Notes: generated from the letters alone by a model not told the origin. A stretch of DNA of 64,000 bases from Henriciella sp045287255 (GCF_045287255.1 NZ_CP137142.1:2046001-2110000), one strand, 5' to 3'. Counted from the first letter of the stretch, positions 52,145 through 61,311 are shown. A program made the numbers and translations.

Positions 52145-52896
52145 CGATCCGCGCGCGGGTCATCCCATTCTTTTGCAATGCCTTGCCCGCCACGACGGGT
52201 CAGCCAGAACATGCCGAGCAAGTCGAAAATTCCAGCGCCCAAACGGCCAAGAAAGCCATACTTTGACTGGCCGTGCCAACGCACCCGATCATTCACCAAT
52301 TCCTCACGCACCTCCCATCCGGCGCGCTTGATCAGCGCCGGGAGAAAGCGGTGCATGCTGGCAAAGTAAGGAAGCTCGCGAAAGGCTTCAGTCCGGATCA
52401 GCTTCCAGCCACACCCTGTATCGGTCGCATCATCACGCAACATGAAACGGCGCACACCATTGGCGACCCGCGATTGCAGCCATTTAAACCCGCTATCGTT
52501 CCGGCTGTTGCGTTTGCCGGCAATGATACCGAGCTTGCCTGTGTCCTGTCCGGCGATCAGTTCTTTCCAAAGGCGCGCAGTATCATTGATGTCATTCTGT
52601 CCGTCGCCATCAATCAGCTGGGTCCAGCGTCCGCGCACCGCCTTGAGGCCCGTCATCAAGGCCGCTGATTTCCCACGCCGCTCGATATGCGTGAACACTT
52701 TTACCGTATCTGGCCAGCGGGCTGTGGCCTGCTTAAGCTCTTCGGCCGTCGCATCGCCGGAACAATCATTTACGCCAACAATCTCGAACGCGATTCCATT
52801 GAGGGCTTCATGGACTTCCTCGATCAGAGGCAGGACATTGCCTTCCTCATTATAGAACGGGATCAATACACTCAGGTCAGGCGGTGTATCGCTCAC
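52141..52896 (-). CDS. Family 2 glycosyltransferase (dolichol-phosphate-mannose-synthase-like)
   Basis: 251 residues. GT-A fold: LSVLIPFYNEEGNV, the DXD-type DGDGQND, and RVRWHGQSKYGF near the end are those of polyprenyl-phosphate glycosyltransferases. It starts with GTG at 52896, overlapping the zapA stop in GTGA, so it is coupled to zapA. Such enzymes charge undecaprenyl phosphate with a sugar that GT39-type enzymes use; one is encoded at 45059-46654. Confidence 0.9.
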   Translation of the reverse strand: MSDTPPDLSVLIPFYNEEGNVLPLIEEVHEALNGIAFEIVGVNDCSGDATAEELKQATARWPDTVKVFTHIERRGKSAALMTGLKAVRGRWTQLIDGDGQNDINDTARLWKELIAGQDTGKLGIIAGKRNSRNDSGFKWLQSRVANGVRRFMLRDDATDTGCGWKLIRTEAFRELPYFASMHRFLPALIKRAGWEVREELVNDRVRWHGQSKYGFLGRLGAGIFDLLGMFWLTRRGGQGIAKEWDDPRADR

Positions 52897-53204
52897 GTAT
52901 TCTCCTCGATCCGCGCCGCCAGCTTCTCGATCCGCTGTGCCGCATCGCTCAAGGCATGGGCCGCGCGGTCAAGCTCAGGGGCAGCGGCAACCGCGACCCC
53001 GCGCGAAGCTGCATCCAACTCATCAAGCAGAGCGAGCGCCGCAACCAGCAGCAGGCGATCATCGCCAACTTCACCCACTGCGCGGGCAATCGCTTCAACC
53101 CGTTCATCAAGCTGGCGCGATAGCGTGACCAGACGCTGCTCTCGCCCTGGCGCACAGGCAATCGAATATTGCCGACCTCGAATCTCTACATCTGCTTTTG
53201 CCAT
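52893..53204 (-). CDS. zapA: Cell division protein ZapA
   Basis: 103 residues. An N-terminal ZapA head (VEIRGRQYSIACAPGREQRL) and a long C-terminal coiled coil. It binds and bundles FtsZ at the division site. Its start shares TGATG with the coiled-coil gene upstream. The small-protein/zapA pair beside tkt is a common alphaproteobacterial arrangement; no 6S RNA was recognised downstream, where the GT2 gene overlaps. Confidence 0.9.
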   Translation of the reverse strand: MAKADVEIRGRQYSIACAPGREQRLVTLSRQLDERVEAIARAVGEVGDDRLLLVAALALLDELDAASRGVAVAAAPELDRAAHALSDAAQRIEKLAARIEENT

Positions 53205-53479
53205 CAGCTCTGCCCTTCCCGCCCAAGAGCCGCCCGAACCTCCGCGATCGCAGAACCAAGGGCCTCAGACGCTTCATCAGCCAGGGCTTGCAATTCTTGT
53301 TCCCGCGCGAGGGTTTCGTCGAGTTCGGCAGCCAATCGCGCGCGATCATCAACCATAGCGGCGAGTTCCTTGCGCATCAGGCCAATATTGCCAGAGCGTT
53401 CAAACAGGGAATCAACAGCTCTTTCGAGACGTCCAAGCGCTTCATCAAGTTGCGCAGCAGAGGCAGTAACAGAAGCCAT
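53204..53479 (-). CDS. DUF4164-like coiled-coil protein
   Basis: 91 residues, almost wholly helical with heptad-like Leu/Ala spacing (LDEALGRLERAVDSL, RARLAAELDETLAREQELQAL). It resembles the small coiled-coil proteins (DUF4164) found upstream of zapA in alphaproteobacteria; a role with ZapA, in the way ZapB works with ZapA in enterics, is plausible. Overlaps zapA by one base; divergent from tkt. Confidence 0.78.
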   Translation of the reverse strand: MASVTASAAQLDEALGRLERAVDSLFERSGNIGLMRKELAAMVDDRARLAAELDETLAREQELQALADEASEALGSAIAEVRAALGREGQS

Positions 53480-53587
53480 TTCACCCGTTTGCCGTCATTG
53501 GCCCGAAAACTCAATACATCCGGCGCGGTGCGGCTTGACAGAAAAGCCCTCTTCCTTGATTGCGGGCACACGTTTGGAGGAGCTCCC

Positions 53588-55552
53588 ATGACTGTAAGCA
53601 ATCGTGACATGGCCAACGCAATTCGCGCACTGTCCATTGATGCCGTTGAACAAGCCAAATCTGGTCATGTTGGCCTGCCGCTGGGTATGGCGGACGCCGC
53701 AACGGTACTGTTTACGAAATTCCTCAAGCACAACCCGGCAGACCCAAAATGGCCCGACCGTGATCGGTTCATTCTGTCCGCGGGACACGGCTCCATGCTG
53801 ATCTACGCCCTGCTCCACCTGACAGGATATGAGAGCGTCAGCCGCGAAGAGATCATCAATTTCCGTCAGATCGGAGCGAAAACACCGGGCCACCCGGAAA
53901 ACTTCGTCACTGAAGGCGTTGAAACGACGACTGGCCCGCTCGGTCAGGGCATCGCGACAGGCGTCGGCATGGCGATGGCCGAGCGGCACCTGAATGCCCG
54001 TTTCGGCGATGATCTCGTCAATCACAAGACTTATGTTCTGGCGGGCGATGGCTGTCTAATGGAAGGCATCAGCCAAGAAGCCATCACGCTTGCTGGCCAT
54101 TTACAGCTCTCCAACCTGATCGTCCTGTTCGATGATAATGCCGTGACCATTGATGGCGGTACAGACATGGCCGATGCGACGGACCAATGCACCCGGTTCG
54201 AAGCCTCTGGCTGGATCACAAAGCGTGTTGATGGTCATGACGCTGGCGATGTCGAAGCGGCCCTTGCATGGGCGCAGGATCAGGACAAACCGGTCATGCT
54301 CGCGGTCAAAACCATCATTGGCTATGGCGCAAAGCGCGCTGGCACTGGCCCAGCCCATGGTGGCCCTTACGGCCCTGAAGAAGTTCAGACCGTGCGCGAA
54401 GCGATCGGCTGGCCGCATGCGCCGTTCGTGGTCCCGGCTGAGATTGAAGAGGCATGGAAGACTGCTGGCAAGCGCGCCGAAGGCGACTATACAGCCTGGC
54501 AATCTCGCCTGAGCGCTTCTGCCGATAAAGCGACGTTTGAAGCCGCGATTAGTGGCGCTTTACCCGCTGACCTCGCCAGCATCGTTGCCACACACAAGAA
54601 AGCTGTTGTCGAAGGCGGCGAAGACAAGGCAACCCGCCAATGGTCGGGCGCGGTTCTGGAGAAGCTGACTGAAGCGATCCCCGAAATGGTTGGCGGTTCC
54701 GCCGACCTTACTGGCTCCAACAATACCAAGACCAGCCACACCGTGCCCATGTCCTCAGCTGACTGGGCCGGGCGCTATGTTCACTATGGCATCCGTGAGC
54801 ATGGTATGGCTGCGGCGATGAATGGCATGGCCCTGCATGGCGGGATCATCCCCTATTCTGGCACCTTCCTGATCTTCTCTGATTATAGCCGTGCGGCGAT
54901 CCGCCTTGGTGCCCTGATGGGTGAGCGGGTCGTCCATGTGATGACACACGATTCCATCGGCCTTGGCGAAGATGGCCCAACCCACCAGCCAGTTGAGCAG
55001 GTTGCAAGCCTGCGCGCGATGCCGAACATGCTGACCTTCCGCCCCTGCGACGGCGTTGAGACTGCAGAGTGCTGGGAACTGGCCCTGCGCAACACGGGTG
55101 GTCCATCCACCATGGCCCTGACCCGTCAGAAAATCAAAAGCGCCCGCACGAGCCATACAGATGAGAACCTTTCCGCCAGAGGTGGCTATGTCATTGGCGG
55201 TGGCAGAGACGCAAAAGCGGTCATCATCGCCACGGGTTCAGAGGTCGAAATCGCCATGGAGGCGCACACCATCCTTACCGAAAAAGGCATCCCAACGCGC
55301 GTTGTCTCCATGCCGTGTATGGAACTGTTCGAGCAACAGGACGAAGCCTACCAGATGGAAACCCTTGGTGGCTCCCTGCCAAAGGTCGCTGTGGAAGCTG
55401 GCGTTCGCTTCGGCTGGGATCGCTGGATCGGCTTTGATGGCGGCTTTGTCGGCATGGACAGCTTTGGCGCATCAGCGCCCTATAAAGAGCTTTACAAGAA
55501 ATTCGGCATCACCGCAGATGCGGTTGTCGCAGAGGTCGAAAAGCGGGTTTAA
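53588..55552 (+). CDS. tkt: Transketolase
   Basis: 654 residues from ATG 53588, with GGAGGAG before it. TPP-dependent pentose-phosphate and Calvin-type sugar interconversion. GHVGLPLGMADA, the TPP motif GDGCLMEGISQEA with NNA-type DDNAVTIDG, HDSIGLGEDGPTHQP and SMPCMELFEQQ are typical. A longer frame upstream overlaps the divergent coiled-coil gene and is not likely used. Confidence 0.97.
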   Translation: MTVSNRDMANAIRALSIDAVEQAKSGHVGLPLGMADAATVLFTKFLKHNPADPKWPDRDRFILSAGHGSMLIYALLHLTGYESVSREEIINFRQIGAKTPGHPENFVTEGVETTTGPLGQGIATGVGMAMAERHLNARFGDDLVNHKTYVLAGDGCLMEGISQEAITLAGHLQLSNLIVLFDDNAVTIDGGTDMADATDQCTRFEASGWITKRVDGHDAGDVEAALAWAQDQDKPVMLAVKTIIGYGAKRAGTGPAHGGPYGPEEVQTVREAIGWPHAPFVVPAEIEEAWKTAGKRAEGDYTAWQSRLSASADKATFEAAISGALPADLASIVATHKKAVVEGGEDKATRQWSGAVLEKLTEAIPEMVGGSADLTGSNNTKTSHTVPMSSADWAGRYVHYGIREHGMAAAMNGMALHGGIIPYSGTFLIFSDYSRAAIRLGALMGERVVHVMTHDSIGLGEDGPTHQPVEQVASLRAMPNMLTFRPCDGVETAECWELALRNTGGPSTMALTRQKIKSARTSHTDENLSARGGYVIGGGRDAKAVIIATGSEVEIAMEAHTILTEKGIPTRVVSMPCMELFEQQDEAYQMETLGGSLPKVAVEAGVRFGWDRWIGFDGGFVGMDSFGASAPYKELYKKFGITADAVVAEVEKRV

Positions 55553-55601
55553 ACACCCGCGACCTTGTTCCGCCTCAATTCAGAGGCAAATGGCGTTTTG
55601 A

Positions 55602-58433
55602 ATGTCCATCCTGAAAGCCATCCTTGGCCCGACCAATACTGGGAAAACCCACTATGCCCTAGAGCGTATGATGGGGCACACGACCGGCATGATCGGCCTG
55701 CCGCTGCGCCTGCTCGCGCGTGAGGTTTATGACCGCATCGTCAAGGCCAAGGGCGAGCGCGCCGTCGCCCTGATCACAGGCGAGGAACGCATCGTACCGG
55801 ATCAGGCGCGCTACTGGGTCTGCACGGTGGAATCGATGCCGATTGACCAGCGCGTTGAATTCCTCGCCATCGATGAAATCCAGCTCGCCGAAGATGAAGA
55901 TCGCGGCCACGTCTTCACTGATCGCATTCTCAACATGCGCGGCACGCAGGAAACTCTTCTGCTCGGCTCTGAAACCATGCGCGATGTCTTGCGAGAGCTG
56001 GATTTCGAAATCTCGACAGACATTCGAGAGCGCTTCTCTACGCTCTCTTATGCTGGGCCAAAGAAGATCACCAAGCTGCCCAAACGCACCGCCATTGTCG
56101 CGTTCAGCGCGGAGAAAGTGTACGCGATTGCCGAAGTGTTGCGACGTCAGAAAGGCGGCAGCGCTGTGGTCATGGGCGGCCTCTCCCCACGCACGCGCAA
56201 CGCCCAAGTGGAACTCTATCAGTCTGGCGAGGTCGACTATCTCGTCGCCACGGATGCGATCGGCATGGGCCTTAATCTGGACGTTGACCGCATCGCTTTT
56301 GCCGGACGCGCCAAGTTTGATGGCCGTCGCCACCGCTGGCTCAGCGCCGCAGAACTTGGCCAGATTGCTGGCCGGGCGGGCCGCTTCCGCGATGATGGCG
56401 CGTTTGGCGAAACGAATGACTGCCCACCACTCGAGGATGAAGTCGTCCACGCGATTGAGGAACATCGCTATGACCGCGTTGCAGAGCTGCAATGGCGCAA
56501 TTCAGACCTCGACTATCGCTCGATCAAAACTCTGATCGCAAGCCTGGCCCGGTCGAGCGCACACCCGGTTCTGCGCCAGAACCCTTATGGCCTTGATGAA
56601 TGGGTGCTGCGCCGTATGGCTGAGGATAGCGCGATTGGGCCAGAGGTCCGCGGCGAGCGCAATATCCGCCGTCTCTGGGATCTCGCGCGCCTGCCGGACT
56701 TTCGCAAAGCCGGGCATGAGGGTCATGGACGGCTCGTCCTCGGCCTTGCTGAAACCCTGCACGACCCTGACGCGCGCCTGAATGATCAGGCCGTGGAAGA
56801 ACGCATCAAGGCGCTCGATAACACGCTTGGCGACATCAGCCTGCTCCAGCAACGCCTCGCCATGATCCGCACCTGGACCTATGCCGCCTTCCGCCCCGAT
56901 TGGCTAAAAGACCCAGAACACTGGCAAATGCGGACAAGAGCGGTTGAAGACCGCCTGTCAGATGCGCTACACGAGGCGCTGATTTTGCGGTTTGTCGATC
57001 GTCGAACGACCGCGCTTATTGCTGGCCTGAAAAGGGAAGACCTGTTGACCACTGACGTATCAGATACCGGAGACGTGACCATTGAAGGTCATACAGTTGG
57101 AAAACTCGTCGGCCTGAGCTTTGAGCCAGAGACCAGCGCTTCCACGCTTGAGGGCAAAACCCTACGCAGTGCCGCGATGCAGGCGCTTGCACCGGAAATC
57201 GCCCAGCGCCTGAAAATGATTGCTGGCGCTCCGGAACTGGCCCTAACCATTAATGAAGCAGGACAGATCGTCTGGAATGGTGCCCCGGTGGCAAAGCTCG
57301 TGGCCGGTCCACACTGGCTTGCGCCTTCTGCCACCCTGCTTGGCGGGGAAGAGGCTGAGGCTCACCAGCGAGATGCCGCAACAACGCGGGTGAATGAATG
57401 GCTGGGCGGCGAGATTCAAAAGCGCCTGCCAACCCATTTCAAACTGAAATTCTCCCCCGATGAGCTGGGCCTCGAAGGACTTGCAAGAGGTCTGGCCTTC
57501 CGCCTGTTGGAAGCAGGCGCGGCTTGTGACCTGCGCGATGAAGATCGCGCCCTGCACCCAAGCCATGAAGATCGCACCAAGCTGAAAGAAGCGGGCATTC
57601 GCTCCGGTCGCATCGCCGCGCATATTCCCGATGCGCAAAAACCCGCAGCCCAGCGCCTGATCGCTGTCCTGCAAACCCTTGCCGATGGCCGCGATCGCAA
57701 AGTCGCTCCGGAAGGCGCGGGCAGTTTTGAGCTGGATGGTTCATGGCCTGATGAAGACCTCGCGGCGCAGGGTTATCTGCGCTTTGGCAAGCGCGCCGTA
57801 CGCGCTGATCTGGCCGAGCGTCTGGGTTGGGAGCTCTCCAAGCGCCGCAAAGAAGCTGGCAAAGCTGTCTTCGAGGTGGCCCCGGACCTTGCCTCTATTG
57901 TCTCCTGCCCGCTCGATGATTTCCACAATGTCCTCAAAGGCTTCGGGGTCGTTCCGGCAGAGAAGGATGAGGAAACTGGCGCAGTGAAACTCTGGCGCTT
58001 CCAGTCCCGGGCTCGCCTTGAAGAACAGAAACAGCGCCGCGAAAATCGTGACCCGCGTAAACCGCGCGGTGAAGGCCCTAAAGGTGGCAATCGCCCGCCG
58101 CGCGCCAAAGGGGATCGTGACAATGCTAAAGGCGGGCGTGGTAAGCCGCGTCATCAAGGCGGCGGTGGACGGGGTCGCCCGGCTCCACGTCAGCCTGACC
58201 CAGACAGCCCATTTGCAGCCCTCGCAGCTTTGCTGCCTGAAAAGGCTACGCCGCCTCCAAAAAAGAAGAAAAAGCGTAAGCCAAAGCCGAAAGCGGCAGA
58301 AGCAACACCTGAAACAGCGGCAACTGAGACACAGGCACCTGCAGATACCCCCAATGTCTCCACAGAGGTCCCTTCCAGCCCCCCTGCATCCCCCGCTGAT
58401 GCCCCTTCTGTCCCCGAAAAAGAGGCTGAATGA
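55602..58433 (+). CDS. SUV3-like ATP-dependent RNA helicase
   Basis: 943 residues. Superfamily 2 helicase related to mitochondrial SUV3: Walker A GPTNTGKTHYAL at the very N-terminus, a DEIQ box, LLLGSETM as motif III and LGQIAGRAGR as motif VI. A long middle region of unknown fold follows, and the last 130 residues or so are a Lys/Arg/Gly/Pro-rich disordered tail likely to hold RNA. The alphaproteobacterial ancestry of mitochondria makes SUV3 kinship sensible. It overlaps the S4 protein gene in ATGA. Confidence 0.9.
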   Translation: MSILKAILGPTNTGKTHYALERMMGHTTGMIGLPLRLLAREVYDRIVKAKGERAVALITGEERIVPDQARYWVCTVESMPIDQRVEFLAIDEIQLAEDEDRGHVFTDRILNMRGTQETLLLGSETMRDVLRELDFEISTDIRERFSTLSYAGPKKITKLPKRTAIVAFSAEKVYAIAEVLRRQKGGSAVVMGGLSPRTRNAQVELYQSGEVDYLVATDAIGMGLNLDVDRIAFAGRAKFDGRRHRWLSAAELGQIAGRAGRFRDDGAFGETNDCPPLEDEVVHAIEEHRYDRVAELQWRNSDLDYRSIKTLIASLARSSAHPVLRQNPYGLDEWVLRRMAEDSAIGPEVRGERNIRRLWDLARLPDFRKAGHEGHGRLVLGLAETLHDPDARLNDQAVEERIKALDNTLGDISLLQQRLAMIRTWTYAAFRPDWLKDPEHWQMRTRAVEDRLSDALHEALILRFVDRRTTALIAGLKREDLLTTDVSDTGDVTIEGHTVGKLVGLSFEPETSASTLEGKTLRSAAMQALAPEIAQRLKMIAGAPELALTINEAGQIVWNGAPVAKLVAGPHWLAPSATLLGGEEAEAHQRDAATTRVNEWLGGEIQKRLPTHFKLKFSPDELGLEGLARGLAFRLLEAGAACDLRDEDRALHPSHEDRTKLKEAGIRSGRIAAHIPDAQKPAAQRLIAVLQTLADGRDRKVAPEGAGSFELDGSWPDEDLAAQGYLRFGKRAVRADLAERLGWELSKRRKEAGKAVFEVAPDLASIVSCPLDDFHNVLKGFGVVPAEKDEETGAVKLWRFQSRARLEEQKQRRENRDPRKPRGEGPKGGNRPPRAKGDRDNAKGGRGKPRHQGGGGRGRPAPRQPDPDSPFAALAALLPEKATPPPKKKKKRKPKPKAAEATPETAATETQAPADTPNVSTEVPSSPPASPADAPSVPEKEAE

Positions 58434-58720
58434 GCCAGGAATACGACGGCATTCGTGTGGATATCTGGCTCTGGCGGGCCCGGTTTTTCAAAACTCGCGC
58501 CCTCGCCACGGACTATGTATCCCGCAAAGGTATCCGTCTGACCCGCACAGGACAAACCCGCAAAACGACCAAGCCAGGCGCGCGTTTAGCCGTGGGAGAC
58601 ATCCTCACTTTCTATAAGGCCAAACAGATTGAAACGGTTGAAATCGTCGATTTTGGCGAGCGCCGTGGCCCGGCGAGTGAAGCCCAAGGGCTTTACAGGC
58701 GTATAGAGCCGGACGCATAG
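58430..58720 (+). CDS. S4-domain RNA-binding protein (HslR-like)
   Basis: 96 residues, an S4 domain: IRVDIWLWRARFFKTRALATDYVSRKGIRL with the GDILTF strand. HslR/Hsp15-type proteins bind stalled 50S subunits and are heat induced in E. coli. Coupled to the helicase gene by ATGA. The pairing of an RNA helicase with an S4 protein fits RNA or ribosome quality control. Confidence 0.9.
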   Translation: MSQEYDGIRVDIWLWRARFFKTRALATDYVSRKGIRLTRTGQTRKTTKPGARLAVGDILTFYKAKQIETVEIVDFGERRGPASEAQGLYRRIEPDA

Positions 58721-58727
58721 GGTAGAT

Positions 58728-59168
58728 ATGTCTGGTTTTTTCTCCCGCCTGTTCGGCAGCCGCCCCCAAGCCCCCACCCGCGATATCGATCCTTATGAAG
58801 CCGCCGCTGCGCTTCTGGTTGAAGCGGCGCTGGTCGATGGCGTTTACGCCAATCTTGAAAGCGACATGATTGCCGAACTCCTCGTGACCAGCTTCAATAT
58901 GGACGCGGAGCGGGCTGATAGCGTTCTGAAGAAGGGCGAATCGCTTGCCGAAAACGCCGTCGACGCGCACGCTTTGACCCGGCACGTCAAAACTCTGCCG
59001 GAAGCTGAAAGAGTTGCGATTATCGAAGGCTTGTATCGCGTTTCACTGGCCGATGGTGAGGCCTGCAAATTTGAGGATGCCTTTGTGCGGCACGTGGCAA
59101 GCTTGCTTCATATTGATGATCTTCGCCGTGTCTCTGCGCGGAAGAGAGCTGAGCTAAACAGACCGTGA
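58728..59168 (+). CDS. TerB-family protein
   Basis: 146 residues. After a short basic and hydrophobic N-terminus (FFSRLFGS) comes a TerB/DjlA-N fold: AAAALLVEAALVDGVYANLE and YRVSLADGEACKFEDAFVRHVASLLHI, with paired acidic residues (metal sites in the family). Function unknown. It is 7 bases after the S4 gene and 71 bases before fdxA. Confidence 0.85.
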   Translation: MSGFFSRLFGSRPQAPTRDIDPYEAAAALLVEAALVDGVYANLESDMIAELLVTSFNMDAERADSVLKKGESLAENAVDAHALTRHVKTLPEAERVAIIEGLYRVSLADGEACKFEDAFVRHVASLLHIDDLRRVSARKRAELNRP

Positions 59169-59239
59169 CAGTCTGAAGGATTGACTTGCCCCTATCCCAC
59201 CGCCATTTGCGTTTTGAACGCTAAACACAGAGCCGTTGA

Positions 59240-59581
59240 ATGACCTATATTGTAAAGGATGCCTGCATCCGTTGTAAGTACATGGACTGCGTCGAAGTCT
59301 GCCCCGTAGACTGTTTCTACGAGGGCGAAAACATGCTCGTCATCCACCCGGATGAGTGTATTGATTGTGGGGTTTGTGAACCTGAATGCCCGGTTGAAGC
59401 CATCACCCCGGACACTGAGGACGAACCTGATGCGAAGTGGCTGAAATTGAACACCGAATACTCGAAGGTCTGGCCCAATATTACCCGCATGAAAGAACCA
59501 CCGGCCGACCGTGAAGAGTTTGCACAGAAGACCAATAAACTGGCGGATTTCTTTAGCCCGAACCCCGGCACTGGCGACTAA
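59240..59581 (+). CDS. fdxA: 7Fe ferredoxin FdxA
   Basis: 113 residues. CIRCKYMDCVEVCPVDC and CIDCGVCEPECPVEA give the ligands for one 3Fe-4S and one 4Fe-4S cluster, as in ferredoxin II of this class, and the C-terminal extension NITRMKEPPADREEF is standard. Electron carrier in the cytoplasm; partner not shown here. Upstream of carD, as in many alphaproteobacteria. Confidence 0.96.
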   Translation: MTYIVKDACIRCKYMDCVEVCPVDCFYEGENMLVIHPDECIDCGVCEPECPVEAITPDTEDEPDAKWLKLNTEYSKVWPNITRMKEPPADREEFAQKTNKLADFFSPNPGTGD

Positions 59582-59606
59582 ACCTTGGCCGTATGTGAGA
59601 AATGAA

Positions 59607-59628
59607 CGCCCCTATTGAGAATAGGGCG
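59607..59628 (+). terminator. Hairpin after fdxA
   Basis: CGCC-c-CTATT pairs with AATAG-GGCG across a 3-base loop, one C bulged. It is located 26 bases after the fdxA stop. No T-run follows, so termination would be partial at best. Confidence 0.4.
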
Positions 59629-59735
59629 ATTATCTGCTATACATAATCGTCACATAAATACTTACGAGCCATGCATCCTGTCGGGGCTCACGTTCCGGCA
59701 TCATGGCTCGTTTGCGTAGAAGAGAGGTGCCCCAT

Positions 59736-60257
59736 ATGGCAAAAACCGAAACGACCGCAGACCTCGAGTTCAAAGCAGGACAGAAAATTGTTTATCCCGC
59801 ACATGGTGTTGGAACTGTAACAGCGATTGAGCAGCAGCAAGTCGCTGGCATGACCCTCGAAGTCTATGTTGTTTCGTTCGATCAGGACAAAATGATCCTA
59901 CGTGTGCCAACAAATCGTGCGACCGCATCAGGTATGCGCGCACTGGCCGGATCAAAACTGGTCGACGATGCCCTGAAAACGCTAGGCGGCAAGGCTCGTA
60001 TCAAGCGGACTATGTGGTCTCGCCGGGCTCAGGAATATGAAGCCAAGATCAATTCTGGTGATCTGATTTCAATTGCTGAAGTTGTTCGCGACCTTCACCG
60101 TCTTGAAGATCAGCCTGAGCAGTCCTACTCTGAACGCCAGCTTTATGAGAGCGCGTTGGACCGTATGGCCCGTGAGTTGTCTGCAGTTGAGAGCATTGAT
60201 CATGACAAGGCAATGGAACGCCTCGCTGAGTCGCTTGCTAAGAAGAAAGCGGCCTGA
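59736..60257 (+). CDS. carD: CarD-family transcriptional regulator
   Basis: 173 residues from ATG 59736. The N-terminal RNA-polymerase-interacting domain (FKAGQKIVYPAHGVGTVTAIE) and the DNA-binding helical part (WSRRAQEYEAKINSGDLISIAEVVRDLHR) are both present, matching CarD/CdnL. These proteins stabilise open complexes at rRNA and metabolic promoters. GAGAGGTG precedes the start. A terminator follows, so carD and rpoH are separate units. Confidence 0.95.
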   Translation: MAKTETTADLEFKAGQKIVYPAHGVGTVTAIEQQQVAGMTLEVYVVSFDQDKMILRVPTNRATASGMRALAGSKLVDDALKTLGGKARIKRTMWSRRAQEYEAKINSGDLISIAEVVRDLHRLEDQPEQSYSERQLYESALDRMARELSAVESIDHDKAMERLAESLAKKKAA

Positions 60258-60288
60258 AAGACAGACGAAGACGCTGAAAATGTTTAGA

Positions 60289-60318
60289 AAAAGCCTCGCA
60301 CTTTGCGAGGCTTTTTTA
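60289..60318 (+). terminator. Intrinsic terminator after carD
   Basis: AAAAAGCCTCGC (60289-60300) pairs with GCGAGGCTTTTT across ACTTT; six T's end at 60318. Confidence 0.95.
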
Positions 60319-60329
60319 CTTTTGGAGTG

Positions 60330-60360
60330 ATCAGAAAAAAATTCAAGTTTCTTCTGATCC
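60330..60360. promoter_or_regulatory. Inverted repeat upstream of rpoH
   Basis: GATCAGAA (60330-60337) and TTCTGATC (60353-60360) are exact inverted copies around a 15-base A/T-rich centre, between the carD terminator and rpoH (start 60427). Candidate operator for heat or stress control of rpoH. Confidence 0.45.
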
Positions 60361-60426
60361 AATCGTATTTGCCAATCGTAAACCTCTATGAACGGACCTT
60401 TAACGGCCTGATGGAGGACAAATAGA

Positions 60427-61311
60427 ATGGCAACAGCGCAGCCGAGCGGCCCAGAACACCGTCGTTACGTTCGAAAAGCCATGAAAGCCCCAATGCTAGA
60501 AGCCGATCATGAACTTGATCTGGCGCGGCGTTGGCGGGATCACGATGACGAGAAAGCCCTGCATGAGCTAACGACGGCCTATATGCGTCTCGTTATCTCC
60601 ATGGCCTCAAAGTTCCGCCATTATGGCTTACCCCTGTCCGATCTGGTTTCAGAAGGCAATGTCGGTCTGATGCAGGCCGCTGCACGGTTTGAGCCTTCCC
60701 GTGAAGTCCGGTTTTCAACCTATGCGGCATGGTGGATTCGTTCTTCGATCCAGGATTATGTGCTGCGGAATTGGTCCATCGTACGGACCGGCACAACCGC
60801 CGCACAAAAGTCTCTCTTTTTCAACCTGCGCCGCCTACGGGCTAAGATTGATGACACCGGCGATGGCATCATGACTGCCGAAAACAAGAAATGGGTTTCC
60901 GAGCATCTCGGCGTACCCGAGCGTGATGTCGAATCGATGGCTTCACGTCTCTCAGCTTCGGATCGCTCCTTGAACGCGCCGCTGGCAACGGACGGCGAAG
61001 GGCAATGGCAAGATTTGCTGCCTGATCATAGCGCTACACCAGAACAACAGGTCGAGGAAAGCCGCGATACTGAGCGCCGCAAGGAATGGATCAGCGAAGC
61101 CCTGAAGAGCCTGAACGAGCGGGAAACCCTCATCATCATGGAGCGTCGCCTGACCGACGAAACGGTCACGCTGGAAGTGCTCGGCAAACGGCTGGGCATC
61201 TCTAAAGAACGCGTTCGTCAGATCGAACATCAAGCCTTGAACAAGCTACGCAAGGCCCTGACGAATATGGTCGGTGACCCTGAAAAAGCTGGGCTTATCC
61301 CAGCCACCTAG
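60427..61311 (+). CDS. rpoH: RNA polymerase sigma factor RpoH (sigma-32)
   Basis: 294 residues. Sigma-70 family regions 2 (LVSEGNVGLMQAAARFEPSREVRFSTYAAWWIRSSIQDYVLRNWS) and 4 (ERETLIIMERRL, GKRLGISKERVRQIEHQALNKL), with the RpoH box QKSLFFNLRRLRAKI between them. This assigns it to heat-shock sigma factors. Alphaproteobacteria often have two RpoH types; which one this is cannot be decided here. Its stop interlocks with the HAF gene stop in CTAG. Confidence 0.95.
   Translation: MATAQPSGPEHRRYVRKAMKAPMLEADHELDLARRWRDHDDEKALHELTTAYMRLVISMASKFRHYGLPLSDLVSEGNVGLMQAAARFEPSREVRFSTYAAWWIRSSIQDYVLRNWSIVRTGTTAAQKSLFFNLRRLRAKIDDTGDGIMTAENKKWVSEHLGVPERDVESMASRLSASDRSLNAPLATDGEGQWQDLLPDHSATPEQQVEESRDTERRKEWISEALKSLNERETLIIMERRLTDETVTLEVLGKRLGISKERVRQIEHQALNKLRKALTNMVGDPEKAGLIPAT

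Noticed and set aside
52141..52892. 6S RNA downstream of zapA
   Set aside because: This is a common place for ssrS in proteobacteria, but here it is occupied by a coupled glycosyltransferase gene.
53198..53587. Extended N-terminus for transketolase
   Set aside because: Overlaps the divergent coiled-coil gene; the normal transketolase N-terminus and GGAGGAG site are at 53588.
55659..56492. 277-codon minus-strand frame
   Set aside because: Antisense to the helicase core with conserved motifs; a shadow frame.
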